Of a stretch of 52,060 nt of DNA, positions 41,014 to 48,719 are shown piece after piece. How positions within the stretch are numbered: position 1 is the first letter of the stretch; each line of letters starts with the position of its first letter. A model generated the notes under the pieces. It ran no database searches. It saw nothing but the letters and a program-made list of their open reading frames with translations, and was not told where the DNA came from. This DNA is from an uncultured Lachnospiraceae bacterium (lineage in GTDB: Bacteria > Bacillota_A > Clostridia > Lachnospirales > Lachnospiraceae): the NCBI GenBank assembly GCA_902801585.1, contig CADCIU010000014.1:1-52060 (forward strand), in the 5' to 3' direction. The translations under genes and the position numbers were made by a program.

Positions 41014-41955
41014 ATGAAAAAGAGAATCATTGTGACATTGGGACTGATCGCAGCGCTGGCAATTGCCGGCTGTGCAAACCAGACAGCAGGGAATACACAG
41101 GCAGAGCCCGCGCAGGAACAGGCGGCAGAAACTGAGCAGCCGGCAGAAGCGGAGCAGACGACAGAAACAGAGCAGGCTGCAGAGCCCGCGCAGGAACAGA
41201 CCGCGGGGACACAGACAGAGTCTGCAGGCATGGTCAAATACGAGAGCAAAGACGGATGGAGCACCTCCTACGACAGCAGTTTGATCGAAGTGACCGAGGA
41301 TGACGGTGTCGTTTTTTCCTATAAAGGCGACGCTGAGGGGGTCAACCGGGTCCATGTGAATTATTATGAAGGCGAGATGCCAGACGAAGTCTTGTACAAT
41401 GTGATGGCGGGTGAGAACGGACTGCCGGAGCACAAAAGGAGCGAGGACTATTTTGCCGGAAGGACAGACGTGTGGTCAATGAGGACCAGCATGGCTTCCA
41501 ATACGGTCAAGGGAGCAACGGAAGATTTCATTGCAGTTGAGCGCAACGGAGGTACCCTCCTCATTCAGATCACAACGTCTGAACAGGCCGATGAAGGCAA
41601 AGGGATCGCAGTCTCCGATGCACTCGCGGCCGTCGTGGATTCCTTTGAACTGGCGGATCAGCAGCCTCAGACCTATGGCAGCGGCGTTCCCGGAAAGTAT
41701 ATTGCCAATGTGACGGATGAGATCGAGGGCGAGGAAGTCAGTGCGGAATATTACGTCCAATTCAATGAGGACCACACCGGCGTGATCCATATGCAGGATG
41801 ATGTGCAGGTCATATGGTACAGCAGGGACGGTGTCGTGCTCAGCGCTGAGACAGGTGAACAGATCTACGAGTACAATGTGGAGGGAGATTCCCTTTATCT
41901 GAGAGAAAACGAAGAAGACGATTTCATGGAGTTCGTCAGAGACAGTGCGAAGTAA
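41014..41955 (+). CDS. Lipoprotein of unknown function with Glu/Gln/Ala-rich repeat linker
   Basis: A 313-aa predicted lipoprotein: signal peptide, lipobox LAIAGC (Cys20), then about 50 residues of EPAQEQ/ETEQ repeats that would span the cell wall, then two small domains: one of about 140 residues (VKYESKDGWSTSYDSSLIEV, with WSMRTSMASNT), and a last of about 90 residues (GKYIANVTDEIEGEEVSAEYYVQFNEDHTG) that looks like a beta-sheet lipocalin-like repeat. I do not recognise a defined family. AAGGAGA precedes ATG 41014; a strong terminator follows. Confidence 0.78.
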   Translation: MKKRIIVTLGLIAALAIAGCANQTAGNTQAEPAQEQAAETEQPAEAEQTTETEQAAEPAQEQTAGTQTESAGMVKYESKDGWSTSYDSSLIEVTEDDGVVFSYKGDAEGVNRVHVNYYEGEMPDEVLYNVMAGENGLPEHKRSEDYFAGRTDVWSMRTSMASNTVKGATEDFIAVERNGGTLLIQITTSEQADEGKGIAVSDALAAVVDSFELADQQPQTYGSGVPGKYIANVTDEIEGEEVSAEYYVQFNEDHTGVIHMQDDVQVIWYSRDGVVLSAETGEQIYEYNVEGDSLYLRENEEDDFMEFVRDSAK

Positions 41956-41997
41956 ATGATCGCGGATTATTTGACCGAGGAGTACTTACTCATTGCG

Positions 41998-42025
41998 GGC
42001 CGGCTTTTTTCAGCCGGCCATTTTT
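41998..42025 (+). terminator. Intrinsic terminator
   Basis: GGCCGGCT-TTTTTC-AGCCGGCC followed by ATTTTT, separating the lipoprotein gene from the HD-TerB operon. Confidence 0.88.
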
Positions 42026-42059
42026 GATTACATTTTTCTAATCGCACGTGTATGTCAGA

Positions 42060-42068
42060 TGGTATAAT
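42060..42068 (+). promoter_or_regulatory. Extended -10 promoter of the HD-TerB-BrxD-helicase operon
   Basis: TGGTATAAT is a consensus extended -10, 33 bases before ATG 42102 and directly after a terminator. No second strong promoter is seen inside the operon. Confidence 0.65.
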
Positions 42069-42101
42069 GAGAAAAACCTGACAGAGGAGAAATGTGGGAA
42101 G

Positions 42102-42704
42102 ATGAGTCCGGAAGAACTGTTAAGGATACTGTCTCAGGCGGCGCGGCTGAAAACGACTATGCGCCATTGCTATACGGAAGCAGACCGTAAAGAAAGCGTT
42201 GCGGACCACAGCTGGCGGATCGCGCTCATGGCGATGCTGATGACCGGCGTGGAGGAATTCCATGCCCTTAATATGGACAGAGTCATACGGATGTGCCTGA
42301 TCCACGATCTGGGGGAGTCTTTTACCGGAGATATCCCGACTTTTGAAAAGACAGCTGCCGACGCAGGTGAAGAGGATGATCTCTTCCACAGATGGGTGGA
42401 TTCTTTCCCGGAGCCGCAGCGCACTGAGTGGACTGAACTTCTGACGGAGATGGAAGCACTTGAGACGAGGGAAGCCAGACTGTATAAGGCCTTGGACAAA
42501 CTGGAAGCTCTTATCTCCCACAACGAGTCGGAGATCAGCACCTGGCTTCCGCTCGAGTATGACCTGCAGCTGACTTACGGGCAGGAGAACATGCAGTTTT
42601 CTGAATATCTCAAAGAGTTCAGGGCGGCTGTGGACGAGTGGACACGCAGGAAGATCCGTGAGGAGGCACCGTCTGCTGCATCTTCGGAAGACAAAAAGAG
42701 GTAA
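42102..42704 (+). CDS. HD-domain phosphohydrolase (YfbR-like 5'-nucleotidase type)
   Basis: A 200-aa cytoplasmic metal-dependent phosphohydrolase. The HD motif is complete: His36 in VADHSWRIAL, His68-Asp69 in CLIHDLGESFTGDIPTF, and a distal Asp in KALDKLEALISHNE. The order matches the YfbR group that dephosphorylates deoxynucleoside monophosphates. ATG 42102 fits; GAGGAG lies about 12 bases upstream. It is the first gene of an apparent four-gene operon, three bases before the TTG start of the TerB-domain gene. Nucleotide removal would fit an antiphage role, but this is inference. Confidence 0.85.
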   Translation: MSPEELLRILSQAARLKTTMRHCYTEADRKESVADHSWRIALMAMLMTGVEEFHALNMDRVIRMCLIHDLGESFTGDIPTFEKTAADAGEEDDLFHRWVDSFPEPQRTEWTELLTEMEALETREARLYKALDKLEALISHNESEISTWLPLEYDLQLTYGQENMQFSEYLKEFRAAVDEWTRRKIREEAPSAASSEDKKR

Positions 42705-42707
42705 TAA

Positions 42708-44789
42708 TTGGAATTATCTGAACTGGCGGCATACGCTGAAGAAAAGTATCACATGAAGGAGGAGCACAAATGGGCTGCATTTCCGGGCTTCTCTGTTTTG
42801 ACCGATCCGCGCACTGACAAGTGGGTCGCTCTTTTGATGCGCCAGTGGGATTATGAGACCGGGACAGAACTCCAGAGATGTGATATCAAATGCGGCCGGG
42901 AGTGCCTTACAGAGTCCAAAGCGCCTTATCTTACCGGGGCATTTCGGATGAAGGGGCCCAAGTGGGTCGGTATCCGGGTCGACAACGGCACGGATCCGGA
43001 GACTGTGTTCGCACTGTTCGACAGAGCTGTGCGCGCCGGGGAGCAGGGATATACAGTTGTATTGGAGGAGAGACCCGGAGCGGACGGCAGAGACTATTCG
43101 AACGGCAGAACCTATTCGGGCGGCAGGAAATACCATGATACATTGCTCCCGCTCGAGGCACTTCGAGGCAATTACCGAAAAGGACCAGCCAATAATGCGG
43201 CGCAGCGAACGGCAGGAAGGAACTCCGGCGCGCATACTTCGGCACAGAGTGCAGCATCGCAGCGCACCGCAGGGCGCAGTTCCGGAGCGGAGATCCCGCC
43301 TCGCATTCTTGAGATGATGCAGCTCTATGAATTCAGGGACGGCTCCTTTGAGAACAAATGCAGGAATTTTCTGCGGCAGGGCCGCTTTATGGAAGATTAT
43401 GAAGACAATGTGTCCTGGGGAGGAGAATTCAAGCGATACTTTACGACATACCACGACTTGAACCTGAATCTGCTCCGGGGGTATTTCTCCTGGAGGAGCC
43501 GCATCCGGAAAGGGGAATATCACAGGATCACCACATCGCTGGCCTATATGTATATCTATGAACTTCTGGGCGGGATCGGAGTAGCTTCCCCCGAGGACAG
43601 CCTTCGCCTTATGAAAGAGTTTGAATCCGGCTATCTGGACTCCGGCATCGGAGATCCGTCCATGCGGGAGAACCTGCGCCGGTGGAGGATGGAGTTCGCC
43701 GTGATGCACGGATCTTCCGCGGAGGAAGTCCTGCCGTTTCTGGACGATGCGCTGCTTGAGAGAGACCGCTTTTTAATGATCCTTAAACATGCGGACGGCG
43801 CATCGGATGAAGAAGTCTGCGGTGCGCTGTGCGGGCTCAGCGACGGCAAAATCGAGAAGTCTCCGGTGATCAAAAAAGACCCGGTGAGGGGAAAACATCT
43901 CTTCGCCGAGGTATGGCGCTATATGGCAGCAAATTACATTCGTGACGGATGGGACATCTTTACGGCCTGTTTCGGAAAGCTCAGGCAGTTCCCGTGGCAT
44001 CCGCTTGCCAATGCGGTCTATCTGGATGTACAGGACAGGAAAGAGACGGTCTATACCATCAATGAATGCAGGAAATATCAATATAAAGACGGGAAGTGGT
44101 CTGAGTGCAGGTACGACGATCTGTATTTTGACAGATACAGGATCCATGCGCTCCTGCATGAAGCGGACAGACAGCTGCGGAGATATCTGAAGACGGGCAG
44201 CTACCTGCGCGCCAAACAAGGCGAAGAGTGGGTCACGCCGTATGTGGAGGCGGTCATAGAGGCGGATCGGGCGGCTGCCATCGAGGCGGCAAAGCCCAAG
44301 ATCGCGATCGACCTGTCGGGACTGGACAAGATCCGGCGCGACGCAATGATCACACAGAACAGCCTGCTCACGGAGGAGGAGAAGCGCGAACAGATGGAGC
44401 CGCAGGAGGAGAAACTCGAACAGCCGCAGCTGCAGGAGGAGAAATTCGAACAGCCGCAGCCTCGTGAAGAGAAGTTCGGACAGCCGCAGCCTCGTGAAGA
44501 GAATTTCGACCGGACGGAGCCACGCGAAGAGAATCAGTATGCGGCGGAATCTGAAATAAGAATCCCCTCACTGGATCCTGCTCATACACAGATCCTTCTG
44601 GCAGTCATGCGCGGGGAGTCGGTCGCGGAGAGGATCCGGCAGCATCATCTTATGCCTTCTGTGGTCACAGACGCCATCAATGAGGCGCTGTTTGACGAGA
44701 TCGGCGACAACGTTCTCGAATGCGAGGGGGATGAGATCTCATTTGTGGAGGATTACAGAGAAGATGTGGAGTTCCTCGCAGGAGGTTGA
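42708..44789 (+). CDS. TerB N- and C-domain protein
   Basis: A 693-aa cytoplasmic protein. An N-terminal part of about 200 residues ends in a Gln/Arg/Ala-rich linker. A central region (CRNFLRQGRFMEDYEDNVSWGGEFKRYFTTYHDLN, then YLDSGIGDPSMRENLRRWRMEFAVMHG) matches TerB_N. A later region (SLDPAHTQILLAVMRGESVAERIRQHHLMPSVVTDAINEALFDEIGDNVLECEGD) matches TerB_C. An acidic repeat linker of 10-residue units (QEEKFEQPQP) separates them at 44401-44535. TerB domains occur with membrane-linked stress and defence systems. TTG 42708 with AGAGGT is the best start; no ATG occurs before residue 16. Confidence 0.82.
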   Translation: MELSELAAYAEEKYHMKEEHKWAAFPGFSVLTDPRTDKWVALLMRQWDYETGTELQRCDIKCGRECLTESKAPYLTGAFRMKGPKWVGIRVDNGTDPETVFALFDRAVRAGEQGYTVVLEERPGADGRDYSNGRTYSGGRKYHDTLLPLEALRGNYRKGPANNAAQRTAGRNSGAHTSAQSAASQRTAGRSSGAEIPPRILEMMQLYEFRDGSFENKCRNFLRQGRFMEDYEDNVSWGGEFKRYFTTYHDLNLNLLRGYFSWRSRIRKGEYHRITTSLAYMYIYELLGGIGVASPEDSLRLMKEFESGYLDSGIGDPSMRENLRRWRMEFAVMHGSSAEEVLPFLDDALLERDRFLMILKHADGASDEEVCGALCGLSDGKIEKSPVIKKDPVRGKHLFAEVWRYMAANYIRDGWDIFTACFGKLRQFPWHPLANAVYLDVQDRKETVYTINECRKYQYKDGKWSECRYDDLYFDRYRIHALLHEADRQLRRYLKTGSYLRAKQGEEWVTPYVEAVIEADRAAAIEAAKPKIAIDLSGLDKIRRDAMITQNSLLTEEEKREQMEPQEEKLEQPQLQEEKFEQPQPREEKFGQPQPREENFDRTEPREENQYAAESEIRIPSLDPAHTQILLAVMRGESVAERIRQHHLMPSVVTDAINEALFDEIGDNVLECEGDEISFVEDYREDVEFLAGG
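44401..44535 (+). repeat. 30-base tandem repeat in the TerB-domain gene
   Basis: About 4.5 units starting at 44401, 44431, 44461, 44491 and 44521 encode QEEKLEQPQL, QEEKFEQPQP, REEKFGQPQP and related decapeptides. Confidence 0.88.
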
Positions 44790-44823
44790 AGTGGAAAATC
44801 ACTCTGAAGAGCTTTTTTTACTC

Positions 44824-44934
44824 ACAAGGTTGGAGTCGGAGCGCCCCAAACCTTGCAGATCCCATCGGAGAAACCGCATTCGCGGCTTTTCCCTCGGACG
44901 TCTTCACGCAAAGCGCTCCAACATGGAGGTATTC
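44824..44934 (+). promoter_or_regulatory. Dispersed 111-base leader element, copy B (before the BrxD-like ATPase)
   Basis: It has the same length and boundaries as the copy at 25714-25824: begins ACAAGGTTGGAG, ends AACATGGAGGTATTC and runs into ATG 44935. The 38 bases 44851-44888 are identical to copy A. GGAGCGC (5') can pair with GCGCTCC (3'), and GTTGGAG with CTCCAAC, so the ends can come together. A G-U pair in copy A becomes G-C here (compensatory). CCTC at 44892-44895 could pair with the ribosome site. It sits inside an operon, between TerB and ATPase genes. Confidence 0.7.
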
Positions 44935-46266
44935 ATGACAGAAATCAGGAAAAGAGTTCCCAGGCGGATCGCGCAGACAGTGATCGGGTCGCTTAAGGGC
45001 GGCGTCGTCCCGCGGATCGGCCTTCCCTATATCACCGTTGGAAGAAAAAACGAGATCGAGGCACTGCTTCATGACGTGGATATCATTACGGAGGGAGGCG
45101 CATCGTTTCGATTCATTGTCGGCAGGTACGGTTCCGGCAAGAGCTTCCTCATCCAGACGATCCGCAACTATGTGATGGACAGGGGATTTATCGTTGTGGA
45201 CGCGGATCTGTCGCCGGAGAGGCGCCTGATGGGCACAAAGGGACAGGGACTTGCCACATACAGGGAACTGATCAGCAATCTGTCCACGAAGACGAAGCCG
45301 GAGGGCGGCGCCCTGACGCTGGTGCTGGACCGCTGGATCAGCAATGTGCAGATGGAGGCGGCGCAGGAGACGGGACTAATGCCCGGAGACCCCATGCTGA
45401 CCAGGGCGGTGGATCAGAAGATCTATGCGGTCACGGCGGCGGTCAGCGAGATGGTGCACGGCTTTGAATTTGCCCGGCTCCTGTCGACTTATTATCATGC
45501 CTATGTTGAGGCCGACGACGACACGAAGATGAAAGTGGTGCGCTGGTTCCGCGCCGAATACGCGACAAAACGCGAGGCCAAAGAAGAACTCGGGATCAAC
45601 ATGATCATCGGTGACGACGACTGGTACGACTATCTCAAGATCTTCGCCGCCTTTTTCCGTCTGGCGGGATATGCCGGACTGATGATCATGATCGATGAGC
45701 TGGTCAATATTTATAAGATCCCCAACTCCATCACAAGGCAGTACAATTACGAGAAAATGCTGACCATGTACAACGATACGCTGCAGGGCAAGGCACGCTA
45801 TCTAGGCATCATCATGGGTGCAACGCCCCAGGCGCTGGAGGACAGGCGGCGAGGCATCTACAGTTACGAGGCACTTCGCTCGCGTCTCGCGGAGGGAAAG
45901 TTTTCAAGGCCCGGTGCGAGGGATCTTCTGGCCCCGGTCATAAGGCTTGAGCCATTGACCGCGGAGGAGATGCTGGTGCTCTGCGAGAAGCTGGCCGATA
46001 TGCATGCTGATCTCTACGGTTATCAGAGGAAACTGATCACAGAGGATCTGGTCCCGTTCATAAAGATTGAATACGGGCGGATCGGAGCGGATCAAAATAT
46101 CACGCCCCGCGAAGTCATCCGCGATTTCATAGAGCTTTTGGACATCATGTACCAGAACCCGGATACGCGCATAGAGGATCTGCTGCAGTCGGAGTCATTC
46201 AGTTATGCGAAGTCGGAGGCGGTCTCCGACCTGACGGAGAAGAACTATGCGGAATTTGAGATTTGA
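44935..46266 (+). CDS. BREX-type ATP-binding protein (BrxC/BrxD-like, DUF2791)
   Basis: A 443-aa cytoplasmic P-loop ATPase. Walker A is VGRYGSGKS (residues 62-70) and Walker B is GLMIMIDELVNIYK. The start RVPRRIAQTVIGSLKGGVVPRIGLPYITVGRKNE and the later IMGATPQALEDRRRGIYSYEALRSRL are characteristic of the BREX ATP-binding family (formerly DUF2791), seen in BrxD of BREX type 2. ATG 44935 is served by the GGAGG at the end of the 111-base element; the reading back to 44680 runs through that element. The helicase gene follows after 37 bases. No PglX, PglZ or PglW is in the window. Confidence 0.88.
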   Translation: MTEIRKRVPRRIAQTVIGSLKGGVVPRIGLPYITVGRKNEIEALLHDVDIITEGGASFRFIVGRYGSGKSFLIQTIRNYVMDRGFIVVDADLSPERRLMGTKGQGLATYRELISNLSTKTKPEGGALTLVLDRWISNVQMEAAQETGLMPGDPMLTRAVDQKIYAVTAAVSEMVHGFEFARLLSTYYHAYVEADDDTKMKVVRWFRAEYATKREAKEELGINMIIGDDDWYDYLKIFAAFFRLAGYAGLMIMIDELVNIYKIPNSITRQYNYEKMLTMYNDTLQGKARYLGIIMGATPQALEDRRRGIYSYEALRSRLAEGKFSRPGARDLLAPVIRLEPLTAEEMLVLCEKLADMHADLYGYQRKLITEDLVPFIKIEYGRIGADQNITPREVIRDFIELLDIMYQNPDTRIEDLLQSESFSYAKSEAVSDLTEKNYAEFEI

Positions 46267-46303
46267 TACACAAAAGTTCCTGCCGATATGAGGAATTCGA
46301 CAT

Positions 46304-48598
46304 ATGGAAGTATTCTACAGATACGCCCCCTTCATACAGGATTATATCTTCCGCTCCGGCTGGAAGACGCTGCGCGGCGTTCAGAATGCAGCAGGCGATG
46401 CGATCTTTAACACGAAGGACAATGTCCTGTTGACGGCGTCCACTGCATCGGGAAAGACCGAGGCGGCCTTTTTCCCTATTTTGACACTGCTGGATGAGGA
46501 GCCCTCACAGAGCGTGGGCGTACTCTATATCGCTCCCCTGAAGGCACTTATCAACGACCAGTTCGGGAGGCTGAACGAACTGTGCGAGGAGGCCGGGATT
46601 CCTGTCTACAGATGGCACGGGGACGTCTCCCAGTCACACAAGAGGAAGCTTCTGCGAAAGCCGTCGGGAATTCTGCAGATCACGCCGGAGTCGCTGGAGT
46701 CTCTGATGATCAACAAGCACATGGAGATTCCTTCGCTGTTCGGAGACCTGCGATTTATCGTGATCGACGAGATCCATTCCCTTCTGCGCGGGGACCGCGG
46801 GATGCAGACTTTCTGCCTCATCGAGCGCATGTGCAGGCTGGCCGGCTGTGATCCGCGCCGGATCGGGCTGTCCGCGACGATCGGAAATCCGGAAGAGGCG
46901 GGAAAGTTTCTGGCAGCCGGCAGCGGGCGTCCGACCGTCATTCCGCGTTTTGACGGCGGCAAAGAAGTGTGGCGCCTGTCCATGGAGCACTTTTTTAACA
47001 CAGATCCGCAGGCGGATGAATTGTATACAGATCCGCGGGCGGATGAATTATGTGAGGATCCTCAGACGGAGGAAACTAACGATAGCGAGGAACATGCGGT
47101 TCTTCCCGAGGACATGCCGATCACAGAGCCTGCGACAGACACAGCACCTAAGGCGGCAGATCCGGGACTTGGCTATATCTTTGAACACACGAGGGGCAAA
47201 AAATGCCTGATCTTCACCAATTCGAGGGAGGAGTGCGAGTCGGTCTGCCAGGTCCTTCGGCAGTACTGTGAGGCCAATCATGAGCCGGAGCGATTTCTCA
47301 TCCATCACGGCAATCTCTCTGCTTCCTACCGCGAGAGCGCGGAGGAGGAGATGAAAGACGATGATTCGCTTCTGTCCGTATGCGCCACAGCGACGCTTGA
47401 ATTGGGGATCGACATCGGAAAGCTGGAGAGAGCCTTCCATATCGATGCGCCGTTCACAGTGTCAGGATTTTTGCAGAGACTGGGCCGCACCGGACGAAGG
47501 GGAGAACCGTCCGAGATGTGGTTCGTGATGCGTGAAAACCATCCGGAGGCAAGGGCTATGCTGCCGGATCTGATCCCGTGGTATATGATCCAGGGAATCG
47601 CGCTCATCCAGCTCTACATCGAAGAGAGGTTTGTGGAACCTCCCGCGACAGACCGCCTGCCTTACAGCCTCCTGTATCATCAGACGATGAGCACGCTGGC
47701 GTCCTGCGGCGAGATGACGCCGGGTGAACTGGCATCAAGAGTGCTGCCGCTCAATTGTTTCAGCAGGGTCACGACAGAGGACTACCGGCTGCTTTTGCGG
47801 CACCTTCTTGAGATCGATCACATTAACCGCACGGAAAACGGCGGGCTGATCGTCGGGATCAGCGGGGAGAGGATCACCAACAACTACAAGTTTTACGCAG
47901 TGTTTCGCGAGAACATAGAGTACAGAGTCCACAACGGCTCCCAGGAGCTGGGCACGATCGTGAAACCGCCGCCGATCGGCGACAAGATCGCGATCGCGGG
48001 CAGGGTTTGGGTCGTGGAGGAAGTGGACCACAAGAGACGGGAAGTGTACTGCAGCCTGGTCAAAGGCAATATTCCCGCTTATTTCGGCGATGTGGCGGGA
48101 GACATCCACACGCGCATTCTGGAGCGCATGTTCGGTGTGCTCAGCGAAGAAAAGTCTTACCCGTATCTGATGAGCCATGCGGCAGGGAGATTTAAGGAAG
48201 CGCGGAATACTTTCTATAATGCAGGTATGGAGAATAAGTATCTGATCCATCTGGGAGGAAAGATGTGGGCTTTGTTCCCATGGTTGGGGAGCTATGCGTT
48301 CCTGGCACTGGAGCGGTTTTTAAAGATCCGCTGCGGAAAGAGGCTGGGACTCAAAGGCCTGAATTCTTCCCGTCCCTACTACATGCAGTTTACGATGAAG
48401 GTGTCAGAGAAAGAGTTCTATCAGATCACATCGGAGGAGGCCGCGGCGGAGTTCGATCCGCTGGAACTGGTCTATCCGGGCGAAGTCCCGGTCTTCGAAA
48501 AATACGACGAGTTCGTGCCGGAGGATCTGGTGCGCAAAGGCTTTGCCTACGGTGTACTGGACGTAGAGGGTATGAAGAAGAGGGTGCTCAGCTGGTAA
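46304..48598 (+). CDS. Lhr-like DEAD/DEAH-box superfamily 2 helicase (BrxHI-like)
   Basis: A 764-aa helicase. Motif I is TASTASGKTEA (residues 45-54), motif II DEIH (155-158), motif III LSATIGN; in the second RecA domain CLIFTNSREECE, LELGIDIG and QRLGRTGRRG are all intact. A long C-terminal region resembles Lhr-type helicases. An insertion at about residues 232-285 carries 10-residue repeats (TDPQADELY, TDPRADELC) and acidic sequence. ATG 46304 follows GAGGAA. Pairing with a BrxD-like ATPase is as in BREX type 2, where BrxHI is the Lhr-like helicase. No clear terminator follows in the 121 bases before the next gene. Confidence 0.9.
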   Translation: MEVFYRYAPFIQDYIFRSGWKTLRGVQNAAGDAIFNTKDNVLLTASTASGKTEAAFFPILTLLDEEPSQSVGVLYIAPLKALINDQFGRLNELCEEAGIPVYRWHGDVSQSHKRKLLRKPSGILQITPESLESLMINKHMEIPSLFGDLRFIVIDEIHSLLRGDRGMQTFCLIERMCRLAGCDPRRIGLSATIGNPEEAGKFLAAGSGRPTVIPRFDGGKEVWRLSMEHFFNTDPQADELYTDPRADELCEDPQTEETNDSEEHAVLPEDMPITEPATDTAPKAADPGLGYIFEHTRGKKCLIFTNSREECESVCQVLRQYCEANHEPERFLIHHGNLSASYRESAEEEMKDDDSLLSVCATATLELGIDIGKLERAFHIDAPFTVSGFLQRLGRTGRRGEPSEMWFVMRENHPEARAMLPDLIPWYMIQGIALIQLYIEERFVEPPATDRLPYSLLYHQTMSTLASCGEMTPGELASRVLPLNCFSRVTTEDYRLLLRHLLEIDHINRTENGGLIVGISGERITNNYKFYAVFRENIEYRVHNGSQELGTIVKPPPIGDKIAIAGRVWVVEEVDHKRREVYCSLVKGNIPAYFGDVAGDIHTRILERMFGVLSEEKSYPYLMSHAAGRFKEARNTFYNAGMENKYLIHLGGKMWALFPWLGSYAFLALERFLKIRCGKRLGLKGLNSSRPYYMQFTMKVSEKEFYQITSEEAAAEFDPLELVYPGEVPVFEKYDEFVPEDLVRKGFAYGVLDVEGMKKRVLSW

Positions 48599-48719
48599 GA
48601 GCAGACAAATTATTAAAACATTGAGACACCGGTCTTTCACAATTATCGAATGGCGCGTAAAACCCCGGCCGACGAAGTCGTCCGCGGGTACATCACCTGA
48701 TTAGAAATGGAGGACACCC

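Noticed and set aside
44680..44934. N-terminal extension of the BrxD-like ATPase to 44680
   Set aside because: It would overlap the TerB gene and translate the 111-base element; the GGAGG site and conserved start support 44935.
42102..48598. A complete BREX system
   Set aside because: No PglX-type methylase, PglZ phosphatase, BrxA or BrxB gene is visible, so only the ATPase-helicase part can be claimed.
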